DNA from: an uncultured bacterium
GTDB lineage: Bacteria > Bacillota_I > Bacilli_A > RFN20 > CAG-826
Direction of reading: 5' to 3'
Length of the DNA: 52,704 nucleotides
Assembly: GCA_949297275.1 (NCBI GenBank)
Contig: CASFQR010000005.1
Span: 1-52,704 of the forward strand
How positions within the stretch are numbered: position 1 is the stretch's first letter; every line of letters starts with the position of its first letter. The notes below the pieces were generated by a model. It had not been told where the DNA came from, did no database searches, and was given only the letters and a program-made list of their open reading frames with translations. Below, in pieces: positions 52,606 to 52,704 of the stretch. A program made the position numbers and the translations under genes.

Positions 52606-52704
52606 TGTACTAATTCAAATGATGTGAGACTAAATTAAAACATAAAAAATAGTCCTCGCTTATAATTAAGTTATCCAACACTTAAAAGGAGGACTATATG
52701 GATA
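52606..52704 (+). mobile_element. Left end of a second IS481-type element (clipped)
   Basis: The sequence begins TGTACTAATTCAAATGATGT and matches the inverted repeat of the element at 37131-38251 at 19 of 24 positions, including all of TGATGTGAGA. The following bases resemble the region ahead of the first transposase, though they are not identical. It is a relative, not a copy. Confidence 0.8.
52698..52704 (+). CDS. Start of the second IS transposase (clipped)
   Basis: An ATG followed by GAT sits six bases after AGGAGG (52687-52692), in the same place relative to the IS end as the transposase start of the first element. Only two codons are inside the window. Confidence 0.6.

Overview
The window reads as a low-GC, AT-rich Gram-positive chromosome of the Bacilli/Mollicutes branch, probably an uncultured, strictly fermentative, host-associated lineage. 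The evidence is a complete S10-spc-alpha ribosomal cluster in Firmicutes order, the Bacillus-type block cysS-rlmB-sigH-rpmG-secE-nusG, zinc-type S14, L33, L36 and adenylate kinase, a trimeric [FeFe] hydrogenase, and the absence of L30 (a loss also known in Mollicutes). TGA is used as a stop, for example at the ends of queH and rpmC, so the genetic code is standard. No rRNA, tRNA or CRISPR array was seen. Species placement is inference.

Layout. 1-9.9 kb: a clipped gene, adenosine deaminase, PepC-type aminopeptidase, an ATP-grasp enzyme, an unknown polytopic membrane protein, phosphoglycerate mutase, then a leftward LRAT-domain protein / aldehyde dehydrogenase / lactaldehyde reductase group and a HAD phosphatase. 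10-14 kb: malQ, a GtrA-type membrane protein with an unusual N-terminal half, an unknown kinase-like protein and prs. 14-18.6 kb: a tightly packed operon of a flavin-reductase-like protein, tgt, queA, queH and a double-PlsC acyltransferase (queuosine tRNA modification plus phospholipid acylation). 18.6-33.6 kb: a structured leader followed by 31 genes from rpsJ to rplQ, including secY, adk, map, infA and rpoA, closed by a strong terminator. 33.6-37.1 kb: pyrG and two related two-TM proteins. 37.1-38.3 kb: an IS481-family element with perfect 24-bp flanking repeats and an amber codon in its transposase. 38.3-42.7 kb: preT-preA (pyrimidine reduction) and a lipoprotein 5'-nucleotidase. 42.8-47.1 kb: the three-subunit bifurcating-type hydrogenase. 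47.2-51.9 kb: cysS, an MgtC-like gene, rlmB, a SigH-like sigma factor, rpmG, secE and nusG. 51.9 kb to the end: a truncated metal P-type ATPase and the start of a second IS related to the first.

Metabolic picture: starch/maltodextrin use (malQ), glycolysis (gpmA), disposal of reductant as H2 (hydrogenase) and as alcohols (fucO, aldehyde dehydrogenase), nucleoside and pyrimidine turnover (add, preTA, nucleotidase, prs, pyrG).

The most notable sequence-level pattern is regulatory. At least eight genes have a -10-like box ending 6-7 nt before the start codon and no Shine-Dalgarno sequence, so they are probably transcribed as leaderless mRNAs. Operon genes instead carry good AGGAGG-type sites or overlap the upstream gene. 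Other candidates are a three-tier hairpin leader ahead of rpsJ, a hairpin that masks the ribosome binding site of the sigma factor, and inverted repeats on the hydrogenase and rpmG promoters. No wholly new multi-gene system could be demonstrated; the less ordinary genes are flagged as findings.
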